The notes under the pieces: model-generated
What the model was told of the DNA's origin: nothing
Database searches by the model: none
What the model saw: the letters and a program-made list of their open reading frames with translations, nothing else
In this document: one piece after another, positions 1 through 13,406 of the stretch
How positions within the stretch are numbered: position 1 is the stretch's first letter
Layout: each line of letters begins with the position of its first letter
Position numbers and translations under genes: made by a program
Assembly: GCA_035041965.1 (NCBI GenBank)
Contig: JAPYMA010000974.1
Location: forward strand, 1-64,000
Direction of reading: 5' to 3'
Source: Anisakis pegreffii
Lineage: Eukaryota; Nematoda; Chromadorea; Rhabditida; Anisakidae
DNA: 64,000 nt

Positions 1-1941
1 TGTAATTTATTAAATTTTCATTTTTTTCGAATTATCATTGAATTAGAATTCATCGTTGAAGAAGGTGCCAGTGTTTCCCTGATCCGTACAGCATGCTTCT
101 CGCTTTATTCACGAATGGATTCGCTCTCAGCTTCGTATATTTTTCGCAACTAATAGTTTTCAGCTGTCCATGTCACTTATGAAAATTGTCTTCATTAATG
201 CCGACTGAATTGTTTCTATTCATTCATGACAGTTCATGAATTTTCCAAAACTATTGTAGGATAAGTTGAATTTTGTCATGATTGTTTATGTTTCAACAAA
301 CGTTGAAAGCAGTCCGATCAAATCATCTTACTGGAGATAGTGTTGTTCATTCACCGCTGTACTTTTGCAACCTTTTTTTCGTTGTTTACGAGGCAATTTC
401 ATTGCATCGCAAACTCGTTCAATTGCATTTGAATATATCGAGATCAACCAAATTGTTCAATGAAATGAATATTGCAGTCACATCAAATGAATGGAATCGC
501 AAATTACTTTTATTAGTTTCTAAATTATATAAATTTTAACAGTCTCGTTTGTTCAAGTTTACATATAACCGGCAATATGTGAAGTATTATATATGAGTTC
601 GCTTAATTCCGAGAGAATAGTTTTGTTTTACTAGCAGTCAATAAATAGTCACTTGTTCAGGAATTATGCAGTTCTTAAAATGGATAATCTGATTTTCGTT
701 CTCAAATGCGATGGTAAATTTGAATTGCATCACATCTGATTTTCTAACTGATTGTTAAGTTATGATTCATGTCATTTTTTGATTATTTACAATGAATCTT
801 TCCTTATACAGCTAGCATTCGCTCACTGGTTATAATTTTCTTGCTCACATTATCTTCAATTCAGATCTTCATTTCTGAGTGTGTTCACTCAAAGAATTTG
901 TTGAATAGCAAAAATAATTGTGAGCAATACCTTTTAATAACGTTCCAAACAATTTCAGCAATTTTGTTGATTTTAGTTGAACTTTCACTCGAGTGGGTTG
1001 TATGAATGTTTCGTTGAATCTTGTCGGAAATGAGCTCCCTTCATTGTCTCATTATATTCCTAATTTCTCTACCAATAACATCGAAATTCAACGAAGCTTT
1101 TGAACCGACCAAGAATCGAACAAACACCCTATCAGCTCATCGGCCCGTTGCACATTGTGACTTCAGTACACTACCGGCCCTTTGCACGATACTTTCAAAT
1201 CTACTTACCATTCTCTTCTCACCATTCACATCATCTATTTATATCGGCTGTTCGCGCTATCTGTTACAAATCTCTTTTACAATTATCGCTAGCGTTTTCA
1301 GTTAATTGACTCATAGAAAGATAATTTCTACGAGTTGATCGATAGGAAATGATCGGTCAACCGACCATAAGTTATCATTATCGCGCAAGCGGTTTAGAGT
1401 GTTTGAGATGCTTCGTTCATATATAGTCTCTGATTAGTGTCCGTAAACGCATCCAGCCTGTTTCTCGTGGTATCGTCATTGTCCCTAAGCTGCTTTATGA
1501 GTTTTGGAATTATTTTTTGTGTTCCTAATTGAATTGGCAACGGTTTAGTGCTGAGATATTGGCATAAATTTGGACTTCTTATCCGCACCAACTATCTCGC
1601 AAAAAAATTTCCTATTTATGAACTCCAATTTCTATTTGGCATTCTCAATAATGCAACATTCATACAACAAACTGTATCATTTTCTTCGCACCCAGTGGAA
1701 TAACCAGTTGCTCATTGTGTTGTTGTTTGAATTTGAACAGTTGAAGATGAAATTTTGTTGTGCATTCGTTGTCGTTATCGAATTGTGTTAATGTTCAGTC
1801 GTTTTCCGAGTTAGTAATGCTTTTACACTTGATGCTCTCTGTTTATCAATTCAAAGTAGTCGTCAATGACAGGAACTCTTCTATTTTCATTTGATTCATA
1901 AATTTTCTCATCGATTCATTAGACAACCAGTGTTTTTCCAG
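1..1941. other. 5' flank or intron of the EGL-27/RERE-like gene; no exon recognised
   Basis: The first recognised exon of the downstream corepressor begins at 1942 in the middle of a BAH domain, so this stretch should be intron or contain missed BAH exons. I looked on the plus strand for the conserved first half of the BAH domain and found nothing convincing. The open stretches near 1100-1309 and 282-539 do not look like BAH sequence. Translation must begin in unrecognised exons here or, more likely, upstream of the window. Confidence 0.5.
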
Positions 1942-4900
1942 AGGCAAGTGTTCAATACGATTAGTGAAAGATATTCGTACGTTAGGTGAATGTGACGTGC
2001 GATCGCCTAAGGACACTTTCTTTTCGTTAGTGTCATACGATCCCAACAATAGCAGACTGGCTTCCGTTCAAGGAGAAATCCGCGTTGGCGGTTCTTATCA
2101 GGTGATTTTTTCACGTTCAGTTTAATCGCGTTGCCTTTTTTCTTTTCAATGTATTCCATCCATCTACGTATCGAATATTTCGTTCTGCATATTTTCAGTT
2201 GATATTCTTGTCATATCCATCCTCATATATGACCAATTCTTTTTGCTAGTTGTTGATGAAATGCAGTCAAATCATTTATCAATCGTATCCTTATTGTTCT
2301 TCTCTTTATTAACTTCCCGAAGATTTCTGTCCGTTTGGGGCGTGAGCAGAATGTTTATTTTGTGTATTTATTCATAATCTCATGCGTGAATTCTTCTTAA
2401 ATAGTTTATTGATATTTAGTGATTGTTGAAAGCATTTAGGTGATCTAAAATAAGTTTTAGGTGATCTAAAAAATAAATCTAAAATAAGTTTTATCATTTG
2501 AGCGTTGCCTTATCTATAAATTTCTGCGTTTTTAAATAATTACAACTTACCTTACTCACTGGCATGCAATCCATTTTCGTCAAACAAAAGATGTGTACTG
2601 AATCACTGATTCACTCAAAGCAAAGTGGAATTATCGCTAATAGATGAAAATCGCTCATTCTGGAACTATCATAGTTATAGTTTATGGTTAGTCTTGGTAA
2701 ATCATATGGGTTGCACTCTCTCTGAACCATTCGAAACTACTGGGTGGTCTTAATGCAAGCGTTATCCATTGCTCACTGATTTCCTCTAGACCAGTGGTTC
2801 TTAACATTTTTCAGCTAATCGACCATTCGAACTTAAAGTGAATAGGATTCATCGTCCTCTTTCTCCACAAATTAATAATAGTCGCTTTGTGGAAGGCTAA
2901 AAGCAGTGTTTAAGTGATCTTGTAGAAGTTGAGCCTTTTAAAATATCTAGCAATTTGACTTGATTCAAGCAATTTTGAATTAGTTATCCCCTATGTTTTT
3001 CATTTCATCTACTTTCGATAACTTTTGATGTGATGCTCGTTTTCGCTGTTTTCTCTTCGTCACAGGGCGGAGCAGTGTCCGGCTATGCACTAGACAATAG
3101 TTTATATTAAAAAGGGTGCGTAAAAACCATTGAACATCTCCGTCAACCATTGAACACTTTGAATCAGAGAGTAGTTTTGCCACTCTGATGATTGCACTTG
3201 CGATCTGAATCTGTTTTTATTGTCGTGTTTCTACATTTCTCCTTATTTATGTGGCCAAATATCCACTTCGTTTTTCGAATCACATGAAGGCCATTGCGTT
3301 GTGCGTTTGATACAAACAAGAAACAATTCCGAAATTATGAGTTTTGTTTATTTTTTGACATTTGTTTATCATATAATAGCAGTCCTTAATGTCATTTCAG
3401 TTAGTCTTTGATAATTTTCGGTGAACAAATGAAATTGCAGGCGAAAGTGCCACCATTGGAGATCGGTTCAGCTGTAGATGAACCGGACCGTGATGAGTTG
3501 GTGTGGAGACCAGGGTATATCAGCGAGGAAAGCGAGCATGTGTAAGCAGTTTTTTTTGACTGATCCTTATTGTAAAGTGATCATCTCCTGTAATGTTTCG
3601 CTCATTCATTATCGTCGCAACTGTCATATGTGATTGTTTATCAGTTCAGTGATGCGCTTTTTTCTGCAGAAGGATTATTTTTTTGTTTAGCTATATATCT
3701 AACTGTTACAGATATAAAAGGGCAACTCGTTCATTCCGTATGTTTGCGATGGTTCGGAACGAGCATGTCACCCAAATGGAACGAGATTTTAGGACAGGCG
3801 ATTTGTGCATGTACGATGCGATTATCACCGTATGTATTCTTTTGCTTCTTTCATTGTATCATATCAATATCCTTAAATTATCAAGAGATAATAGAGTGTA
3901 ACTCATTGTCCGCTGGTATGATCATGTGAAAATTTTTACTAAAAATCGTTAAAATGTAAGCGTGTAATGTAACATTGTTTAATTTCAATTCTGAGTTTTT
4001 TCGCGAACAACCGTGAGAGGTCGGAATCATTTTTACAAGTTGTTTGGTTGACTTGTGAAAATTTTAATATGCCGTTTATTGATTTAACTTTAAGTTGCAT
4101 AAATGTGGCTACAATGTAAATCATGCAATAGAGGCAATGAACAAGAATGATGAGCATCTCCTCAAAGTAACGAATTTTATGAGTGCAGATGATGCGAAGA
4201 AATTCGCTAAAGGCATTAAAACGTATGGCAAAAATTTCTTGAAAATTAAAAAGGAGCTTTTGCCACATCATGAAAGGGTTTGTTATAGTGATTTTCTTGT
4301 ATTTAACGTTGTAGTTTTTATTTAGTGACGTTTATTGACGGTTTTGGTGTAGTTTTTCCACGGTAAAGTTGTGTAAAAAATTCCAAAAAATTTGTTCATT
4401 TGATGATGGAGAGAATATGGAAAGCATTGAACGTTTGAACAGCCAAAAGTTCATTTGTCACATTATGGTGATTATACTTTTGAAATGTTTAGGATGAACT
4501 TGTTCAATTTTATTACGGGTGGAAGAAAACACGTGACGCCACACGTCCAAAACCATTAACAAGGCAGCGTAATACAACTGCGGCCACCTATCGTAAACCA
4601 AAGAATAATCAGTCGAAGGTGATTGATATTTTGAATTTGTTAAATTCAATTTATTCGTGGTATTAGATAAGTATCAGTTTGCCAAACATTTACGTGGTCT
4701 GTTCCATTAAGTATTTATTATTCTATGTTCCGCAGTGTTTTAAAATCAGTTTTGTTTACTTAATGGTTTCTTATGATTGCATTGAATCTTTTGTTTGGAT
4801 TGGAAAACGGTGTGGAGTGACTAGTTGGATTAGGGGAAACAGTTGAAAGACAAATAAATGTTGAATGTCGTCATCCTTACAAATTGTCGGCAATTCTTTA

Positions 4901-7900
4901 TGTAGATGGTAGAAATCTAGGTGAGTGAATAAGTGTTCCCATGACTGTGGGTCAGAAAACTGTAAGGTGCGAGTTTCTTATCAAATAACGAACATTTTAA
5001 GGCAACACGAGCCGGTAGCACTGATTTGGCGGATTACGCGTCTGCAAGTGAAACTGAAGTGGATGAGTTAGAGAGTGATGGTCGTGCATGTCATCATTGC
5101 TATTCATCCAGTAATGTTATTCCCTTCTTCCACGAAACAGTGCTTACTTTACCTGTTTTCTCTTGAGATCAAACAAAGAATACTTGTACTTTGTAATATC
5201 GTGGTGCGGCATATGTTTTGCCAGCATAGGGTTGCTTTCACTGAAAACTTTTCGATTTGCGGCTTACCATGTTGGTATGCTGTTGAATGCTAATAAGTAT
5301 CCAGTAATATTATTTGCTTTTCTCATTTATGTAAGTTTGTTTCCTTCAGAGAGTAAAGACTGGCATCATTCGGGTAAAGAGCGACAATTACTATGCACTG
5401 AGTGTAGGATATTTTATAAGAAGTATGGACAGTTACGACCTGTTGATCGACCAAGCACGGTACCGCCTTCACTTCATAAACCGAAAAGTGCTGATGAGAA
5501 TGACGAAGAGGTGTGTTAAAGTTGCAATTGATGCTGAGATGTGAAATGATTAAACTCGTTCATCAAATAAACATTTTTTTAAAAATTTCATAACAGTCAA
5601 AAACCACAGGCAGCACTGCATTGTGAATTAAATACGTGAAAATAGTTCATTTTTCTATCTTCAATTTTTAATGTTCATGATTCTTCCACTTTTCAATGAA
5701 AATGTTTATAATCGGTAACTGATAATTTTTGCTTTTAGTAAATGCTCCGTTATAGGTTTCTTTTAAATTATTTGTGTTATGTATGATTGAAGGATCACGG
5801 TGTTCGAACGCGTGCTGGTAACAAAAAAGAACGTCGACGCACTCCTTCTGATACAGACAAGAAGAGTTCGAGTCCTCAGAGTTTTAGTGATTTGGCTGAA
5901 ATTAAGCAGCGAAATGGGAAGAGGAAAAGGAATCACATTCAAACTCCGGAACATGTTAGTTGAATTGAGCTGTTCAAATTACAATCAAAAAGATAACGGT
6001 GAAATCAGATCAAAGGCTGGTTTTCAGTTGGTGGACTGATATGTACTCAAATTTCGCCACTGAAAAGTCTAACGATCTCAAGCGTGGTGCCCATTAGAAT
6101 GCAATATCTATGTTGTCTTATGAGGAATGTTTTTTTTTAGATGAACGGTAACGCGAAAAGGCGTATCATAAAAGAGGAGAAAGACGATTCTGGCGCAGAA
6201 TCAATGACACTAAAAGAGGAGGATATGAGCAGCAGTCGTGAAAATTCAATTATGAGTGATTCACTTGATAACAAAAAGGTTGGTATCATCAGACGACAAT
6301 TTATTATAAAGAAGTGTTTGTATCGAGATACTTCGATCGATTGTACCACTCTAAATGTTGATAACTGATTGTTCGGATCCATATTTTGTTCTTGTTATCA
6401 TTACAGGCATCAATAATAGTTGAGTCGGAAGTGGTTGAAAAGATGGAGACGGAAGCCATACAAGCCACAATGGCTGAAGGAATGGCAGCTAGTCCAGAGA
6501 GTAGCGCCACAGCAGCTCTACGTCAACCTCTAAGTGTTGCATCGAGCTCAAATATGCGTCAACTGGCTGAACCCCTATCATCAGGCGCAGTCACCAAGAA
6601 CGACGAAGAATTACTGGTGAATGGAACAATTTCTAATGACACAAAGCCAAGCACTAGCACTGCCAACTTACTAACCGATTCTATACAGGTTAATATGTGT
6701 GACTGTTTCATCGCTATTGTGTTCAATGAAAATTAACAAAGATTCTCGGAATAGATGTAAAAATGCTTCAGGATCGTAAAGTAGATGAGAAGGAGATGGA
6801 CGACGGTTCGTGGAAGATTGGCGATTCTGTTGTTGAGACGACCAACAATGCTTCTTTTGTACGCATTATAGAACGCCGTTGTGGACAGATGAGTGCTCGC
6901 ACAGATCTTGCTTATCGAATAAAGCCAGGTTGCGAATGGATTAAAAAACGTGAAGCGCGTACCAATTCAGCCAAACATCAGGCCAACATTGGCAATAAAA
7001 AGGTATCATCTCATCAGCATTCTTTTTTTCGTCCAGATAGGCACTGCAAAAATGCTGTGAGTAACTGCATCTTTATGGTGATCAACGGGATCAAAATTTG
7101 TTTATTGTTTTACTCTCATTTTTGTTCAGTTATACGATTCTAGGTGTATATTTGGATTGAAAATGGGATTTACTTTCAATCTTTCATGAACGAGAGAGCC
7201 AGAGTGAGGTCAAGCAAATGAATCGGGTTCATTTTTCACGCGTAATTGGAATACTGTTCTCGTCTAATGACGAATCAAGTTTCAGCCTGCTGAGACGACT
7301 GTACTTCCTGTGAATCCGATAGTGTCGTCAGCTCCATTACCGCAGTTACCAAATACGCCGGGTGTGGAGGCATTTATGGGAGGTCGGGTCCCCATGAATG
7401 GCCTTCCAGCCATGTTCCAAAGCGTTCCGGATCCCCGACTCGCCTTTCTCAGCCCCCAACAACAATATGCGGCTGCATTTGCTATTGAGCAGGTTAGTCA
7501 TTTCTTCAATCATGTTATTTATTGTTTTCTTGGCAGATTTCATTTATTCCTGAGGCGTTCCGTTTATTACATGGAATAGTCGATTTATGTGAGCTAGTTC
7601 CACTGCTGAATAGATTTCAATCGATAATGAAATGACAATGGAACTTATTTTCTCGCTAGAAGTTTGCAAAATTGAGTAACAGTATGATCATGTTTTCATT
7701 GCACTACTTCCCGTATGTAATGAGGTATTTTATGTGGTGAGCGTTATCGATAAAATTGATTTTGTGTGTAATTCAACCAGTGAATGGATTTTTTTTAGAG
7801 AATAGATGTTTTGCAGCATGCAGCTCTTCATAAGCAAATGGAGCAACAGATACGCGCACATCAGATGGAATTGATGCGTAATGGTGGTAATGGAGCAGTT

Positions 7901-9007
7901 ACACCAACTGCTACGGCCTCACGGGATACGCCATCACGAGGAGCTGCAGCTCATGCACTCTCTGCGGCGAATATGATGCCATCGGCATACCACGGTTTCG
8001 GTATGGACCCGCGGGCATTCGCAACGCTTATGCATAATCCTCAAATGGCAGCGCAGTTCGGTATTGGCCTGGATGGTCATACGGCGGCCATGATGAATGC
8101 ACTCGAGCAACGATCAGCTATTGAGCAAAGAATGCTTGGTGAGTTTTCAAACACTTAAAGTTACTGATTTTTTTAACGGTAGCGGGATGATGCTGATGGT
8201 ACTTTATAGTAGCCCAAATGGGTGGACTAGACATGCTTGCAGCAGCTGCTGCAGCAGGACCGAACGGCAACCTGGCAGTAGTGTCACAGTCAAACGCACA
8301 ACCAAACACGAATGCACCTCCACCTCCGACTGCTCATCTACATCCACATGCAGCTGCGATGATGCAGCATGCTGCTGCGGCTGCTGCAGCCTCTCAACCG
8401 AACAGTAAGTTGCACTAATGATTCGTTGCATTTTAGTTTTTATCTTTTTTTTGCTGAATAAATATCTTTCAACTTGTTTGATAAATGCATTTGCAGTATT
8501 ATTCACAAGAATATTTCCGTAGAATGATTTCTCCGACCGAATCAGCGTCATTCTTTAAAAAATTTTCAGTACCATTGAAATCTGTCAAATTTCGTAAAAT
8601 TTCTCTACGATTTACTTGTTCTTCTCTAGGATTTACTTCTCGCAGACGACAACTGTACGAACAGAGACCTAGTGAACATGAAATAATTCTTTCTTCTGAA
8701 AATTTGCTGTCATTGTTTCTTTTTTTGGTTTTCCTTTAGACTGGTTGGTAATGTCTGCGAATGATTCCATCTGATTTTGCAATGTTAAGGTGAAGCCATT
8801 CAATTGCAACAACTTCTTGCACTATCGGCAGCAGCACAAGCTCAGCGGCCATTCATGGAGCAGAATCCTTTATTACAAATGTCAATGATGAATTCATTTG
8901 GTAGCGAGATGGCTTCTCGGATGGTGAATCCAGGTGCGCTTAGCTCAGATATGATGCGACGTCTACAGCAAGAGGGTGGCTTCACGCCTCCACAACAAAG
9001 ACCGTGA
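1942..9007 (+). CDS. egl-27: EGL-27/RERE-like (atrophin-type) transcriptional corepressor, 5'-partial
   Basis: Fifteen exons join in one frame (about 903 residues to a TGA at 9005-9007): 1942-2101, 3441-3541, 3712-3829, 4095-4277, 4493-4618, 5002-5110, 5350-5510, 5793-5954, 6141-6278, 6407-6688, 6772-7002, 7286-7492, 7817-8138, 8210-8404, 8790-9007. In-window domains: end of BAH (residues 1-53, with QGEIRVGGSYQ), ELM2 (54-140, starting DELVWRPG), SANT (about 155-215, GIKTYGKNFLKIKKELLP), GATA-type finger (about 260-300, CHHC and CTEC pairs around SKDWHHSGKER), acidic/basic linker, an atrophin-like ARTDL...KKREA motif (about 550), then an Ala/Gln/Met/His-rich tail. This order is that of human RERE and C. 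elegans EGL-27, nuclear proteins that recruit histone-modifying complexes in development. The exon-intron phases all match. The start codon and first half of the BAH domain are absent. Family call is firm; orthology is inference. Confidence 0.93.
2102..3440 (+). other. Intron between BAH and ELM2 exons of the EGL-27/RERE-like gene
   Basis: This 1.3 kb intron is flanked by a donor after the BAH exon (2102) and a TTGCAG acceptor (ends 3440). It holds a short direct repeat near 2437-2495 (GTGATCTAAAATAAGTTTTA repeated imperfectly) and no coding stretch that I can support. Confidence 0.75.
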
Positions 9008-11919
9008 TCGCGCATCATCATCATTACCTAATAATAATGCTCATGTGCAATGCTTTTGACTTGTGCATATCTCATACAACCACCACCCTTCCTTCCCAAT
9101 GTTTTCCTCTCATCGTTTGTTGTACTCCTCGCTTAATCGGTGTTTCAAACCAAAAATTCTTTCATGTTTCGTTCAGCTGGCATTATACCGGTATATGAGT
9201 GTTGTGTTTCAGTTACTTCATTGCAGCTGTATAAACACTAAAATTATCTGTGACGCATGCTGGTTTGCATCGTTCCAAGAGATTAAATTGATTCAATGGT
9301 ATTCGCGTCTTTCCTTGTCTCTATTTAATAGCCAGCATTCTTCACTTATGAATTGAAGCTTATTTACTGCAAGGTTTATTTTTACGTCAATTTGCAATGT
9401 TGTACATCCGCTTCGAATCGAAATCAATCTCGTTTTTATCAGGGAGAAGTGAAGTTTGAGATGTGGGATTAAGCTTCAAATTGTTTTTTTTTTAACTTTA
9501 TTTCTGAACGAGTGAGATGGTCATGAAACACTCGTTATGGGTATATCGTTGTGTTTGATGATGGAAAAGAGGGTCGTTATTCAAAGGTTAGCACTTTATG
9601 ATATTAATTGTAACTGCCTCTTTCAATCCGTCTCTTTCCTTTTCTGCCATAATTTGTCCATCAGCACTGATATGTTTTTTTTTCTCAGTGATTTTATGTG
9701 TACAATTCAATATCGTTAGTTCCTTGTATGGTTCAAATTTGACAATGTAACCTTATCGTATTCTTATCAGTTTCACGTTGAGGACCATTTCGGTGAGGTA
9801 CTGAGGCTGAACCAAATTCCGTTGAAGGGTTCATATTTTCTGTACTGATCAGTTTATGAACAACCAGAAAATGCAATTTTATAGCACTCGAACGGTAAAT
9901 ATGTAGTGATCGCTATCCCTTTCGGTAGAACTCGAAAGATGATGTGCTGATTCAAGCCCAACTATTAACTTTAAGTTTTGTCGAACGCCTGCCTCGGGCG
10001 TCAGCCGTTTATTTCTTGCGAATATTTCATCAGACGATCGTTGGAATTTTCTCATTTTATTTCAGAATCAGTGATTTTTTCTTTTGTTTATGATTATGTG
10101 TGAGATGGGTTCGTCGTTCGTTCTTGTTGGCCTGCAAAATTCATGGAATATTACATCTGATTTGATTTAGTCATTTTACGTTTTGTTGTGCAAAACTGAA
10201 ATATTGTTTTTATCGCCTCATTTTTCGCATCTCAAACAAATTTTAGATATTGGCGCTTCTTTTTTTCCATCCAGTCCTACTGCAGTCCACATCTCCGCAG
10301 TTTATTTATTTTTTCTCATACGTTCCATCTCGTTGTATGCATATGAAAGTCCCTGTAAAAAGAAAAGCAAATCAGAAGCTAATTGAGGAAAACGAGAATG
10401 ATAATGAAGAAAGTACGTGAAAGTATGAAAACCTCACTTATGTCGTTACTGCAAATCTGATGTTTCATGATCTCACTCAATAATCGTCGTTAAAATTATT
10501 TTGATTATGAAAATATCCTCAGTTTCTCCATCATTATTTTCAATTTGGAATGCATATGAATTTTAGACGATATGTTTTGGTTACTTAATGGGATTATCGT
10601 TGATTCTAAGGTATATTATCCTTATGCAAGCGTGAGTATCAGAAGATTGCGGTGAATAGACGAGCTGATGGAAATCTTTAAAAGCTCTCCACATTTTCCA
10701 TTCAAGGAGGATTAGGTATTGTTAATATATGTACATTATGCTGTTTTCATTTGTAATTCATCACGTGTTATCATTTAGCTGTTGTGACAAGGCTTGTTGT
10801 CCTCTTCGGTCAGTTTGACTAACTGATTGACATTTCTAGAACTGGTTTGAGTGGCTCAATTCGTTTTTAGTTGAAAAGTTGTTGCGTGGAACGAAAGCTG
10901 AAATTCGTTAGCGCCTAATCAATTTTTACTAGATTTTAGTTCATTTCTAAAAGAGTATGAACTTCCAATACAAAGTGTGGGTGTTGAAATTGATTACTTT
11001 TTGTTGTTAGCTGTTATCGAAAGGTCGTACTTTTGGATGGAAAGGTGCTTGTTACGGCGGTCATACTGTCGTTCTTATCTGCTGGAACATGTGGTTCTAA
11101 AACGGATTTTATTTGCTTTTGTTCTTTGATGAATATTGTTGTATATCAGTTGTGTTTAACACGCCAACTTCCCGTTCATATTGGCTTTCATCTCAGTTGT
11201 TTCGTTCGTTTCGCAGCCTTTAGGGCACTTTTTTGTTGTGCCTTTGAAGTGGTTCATTTTGCGCATAACTTTTCGTTTCTTTTGTGTTGATTGTTTATAC
11301 TTGTGTACAGAATAACATAATATAATATAATGTTTACATTATCAACTGATTTGTACTCGCATACTCCAATTAATTAAAATCCTAACAAGCAGTTGTACTT
11401 TACCAACGTCACTTGCTCTCTTCAGTTAATTTTTTTCGCAGCACAATTTGAAATCAAACTTTGTCGTTTCGTTTGAAGTTCGTAAGGGATGAAACAAAAT
11501 GGCACATGCCCGGACGCGGGAACTGGAGTAAACGAAAATTCCGAGGAGTACTCATTCGAATTATCGGCATTTAAGACCTAGTGTTCAATTTGTGGCCATG
11601 ATTGCTTCATCTGCTCATCCGAAATTACGTCATTAAATTCATCAAAACTACCTTGTTTTTGAAGAAATGGAATTCTAGAAAAATGTGGTAGTTAAGTTTT
11701 TAGTCAATTTTGCAGTTAGATCCCCATGCTCAAAAGCGGGCTCGACGTGATTGAAAACGAAAAATTAGGCGGTTTCTATGCTTGTGCATTAATGGTTAAT
11801 TGGGTACGAGTTTATTTCCAATAATTAATCAGATTATAAATGCAATTGACGTATTACCAGAATAATTTACAATTCAGAGAAAATTGTTACAGAATAATCG
11901 TACTTTTGGATATGGAGCA
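9008..11919. other. Intergenic: 3' flanks of two convergent genes
   Basis: The stretch lies between the stop of the EGL-27/RERE-like gene (+) and the stop of the unknown helical gene (-), so the two genes converge. It should contain both 3' UTRs. Open frames here (for example 10183-10386 and 11033-11290) are rich in Phe, Leu and Ser, lack plausible splice boundaries and look like chance. I see no RNA gene or repeat. Confidence 0.6.
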
Positions 11920-13283
11920 TTAATTATCAGTCCGTTCACGAATAATTAGTTTTTTAGCTCTATCCATGCCGAGCTTCATTTGATACAAGTTGTCGACTGT
12001 CTCTTTCTTAGGACATAAACCCAAACAACCACGATGACGTAGCGTCAGTACACGTTCCAAGTCGTCATATACTGCGCTTGATAATTCGGCTAACATCCTT
12101 CTCATTTCTAACTGAAAATACACCAAATCATTCACTGAATATCCTAATGAATTCTGTCCCTTAAATGTTACTTAATCGCACTGTGGTTAACACTTAACGG
12201 ATATGAAATTGCCAAAATCATTTTATAGTCGTCGACATTAGTTGAGTAATTTCTGTGCATGGAACGAAAATATTTGTTGCTCGGTGAAAATGTCAGATGA
12301 TGAATTATTGTGTGAAATTATTCAACCAACTTGATATTTGTTGAACTTAAGCAACCATGCAACTCTCTCTTCACTGATTCTTGCGTTATCGATGTTCAAA
12401 CGAATCAGTCGTTCACATGCACTCATTTCTTCGTCCAAATTAATGAGAAATGGACGAACTTTGAACTGAAAAAAACTCATCAGAACTAACTTGTTTTTGA
12501 AGAAATCGTCATCAATGACACCATCGAGTATTGTTTCAAGCTGTTTTCTTGGTAGTCTTTCGTATGCTTAGATGCAACTACAACTGTCACTTTACGTGGT
12601 GGGAGAAAAAAGACCATGACTGAAAGGAGAAAAAAGAACTATGCGATTTACTTGGTTCATGATAAAAAAGAAGTGAATTAAAACTCACTCGAAGTTCATG
12701 CAGTAAATCGGCATCGCTCTCATTTTCATCACATACATCACGCGAAAAATCACCAACTAAACCAACGATTGTTTTTAACTGAAATATTTGACGCGATCCC
12801 CTTATGGAATACATATGATGAAAGTTTAAGCTATACAACTGATATTTTTCGTTGCATTTAGTTTTTCTGGTGCTGCTGGCATACGATAAATGAAAATTTT
12901 ATTTCAGAATTTCATTCTGTTAATAAGATTGATCGATGAGAAGCAAATGAGACCTGAGTGCAAATGTGGCATAGTATTGAAGTGAGCTGCATTTTATCAA
13001 CGATGTTCTGTTCAGATGGATTCGAGGTGATGTCCAGCGATTGTTTGGTCACTGATGGGATTGTGTTTGAGTTGCGACTAGTGGATGTGTAGCAAGACGT
13101 TTCGGCAGTGGACTCATCTTGTACACCACAGTTCAACATGTTTAATTGTTGTTTGATCAGATCTTCAATGCAAACAATGTCACCAAAATGATATTTCAGT
13201 GAGTCAAACAAATGATGATGCAGCTCGCCAATATCATCAAATTGTAAACCCATTTCTAGATAGGAACGTTGAAAGCTATTCAT
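11920..13283 (-). CDS. Hypothetical helical protein, four exons, unknown family
   Basis: Reading the minus strand, exons 13283-12954, 12778-12689, 12465-12331 and 12111-11920 join in phase 0 at every junction and give 248 residues ending in TAA. Boundaries use TTTCAG or TTCAG acceptors and GTCTCA, GTGAGT and GTTGGT donors. The ATG at 13283 follows an in-frame TGA, so it is the likely start unless a further exon splices in just after it. The sequence has an acidic N-terminal helical part (GLQFDDIGELHHHLFD), a Ser/Thr-rich linker (residues 55-90), then long amphipathic helices in the C-terminal half (around DEEMSACERLIRLNIDNARI and LEMRRMLAELSSAVYDDLER), ending with a basic RAKKLIIRERTDN. No transmembrane segment, signal peptide or known motif was seen. 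I do not recognise the family. It could be a subunit of a coiled-coil complex. Confidence 0.72.
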
Positions 13284-13406
13284 TCACCTCAAAATTGCAT
13301 TCAGGGCTCACACTGTGCGATTAGTTTTGGAGCGTAAGCTAATTTTTCGAAGAGTGATTGAAGAAGACGAAAGTTACAAAATGAAGAGTTATGTGGAAGC
13401 ACATGA

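Noticed and set aside
1099..1309. Plus-strand frame with NRPRIEQTPYQLIG and HYRPFARYF, loosely like the first half of a BAH domain
   Set aside because: The similarity is a few scattered residues, spacing is too short, and no splice sites lead into the real BAH exon at 1942.
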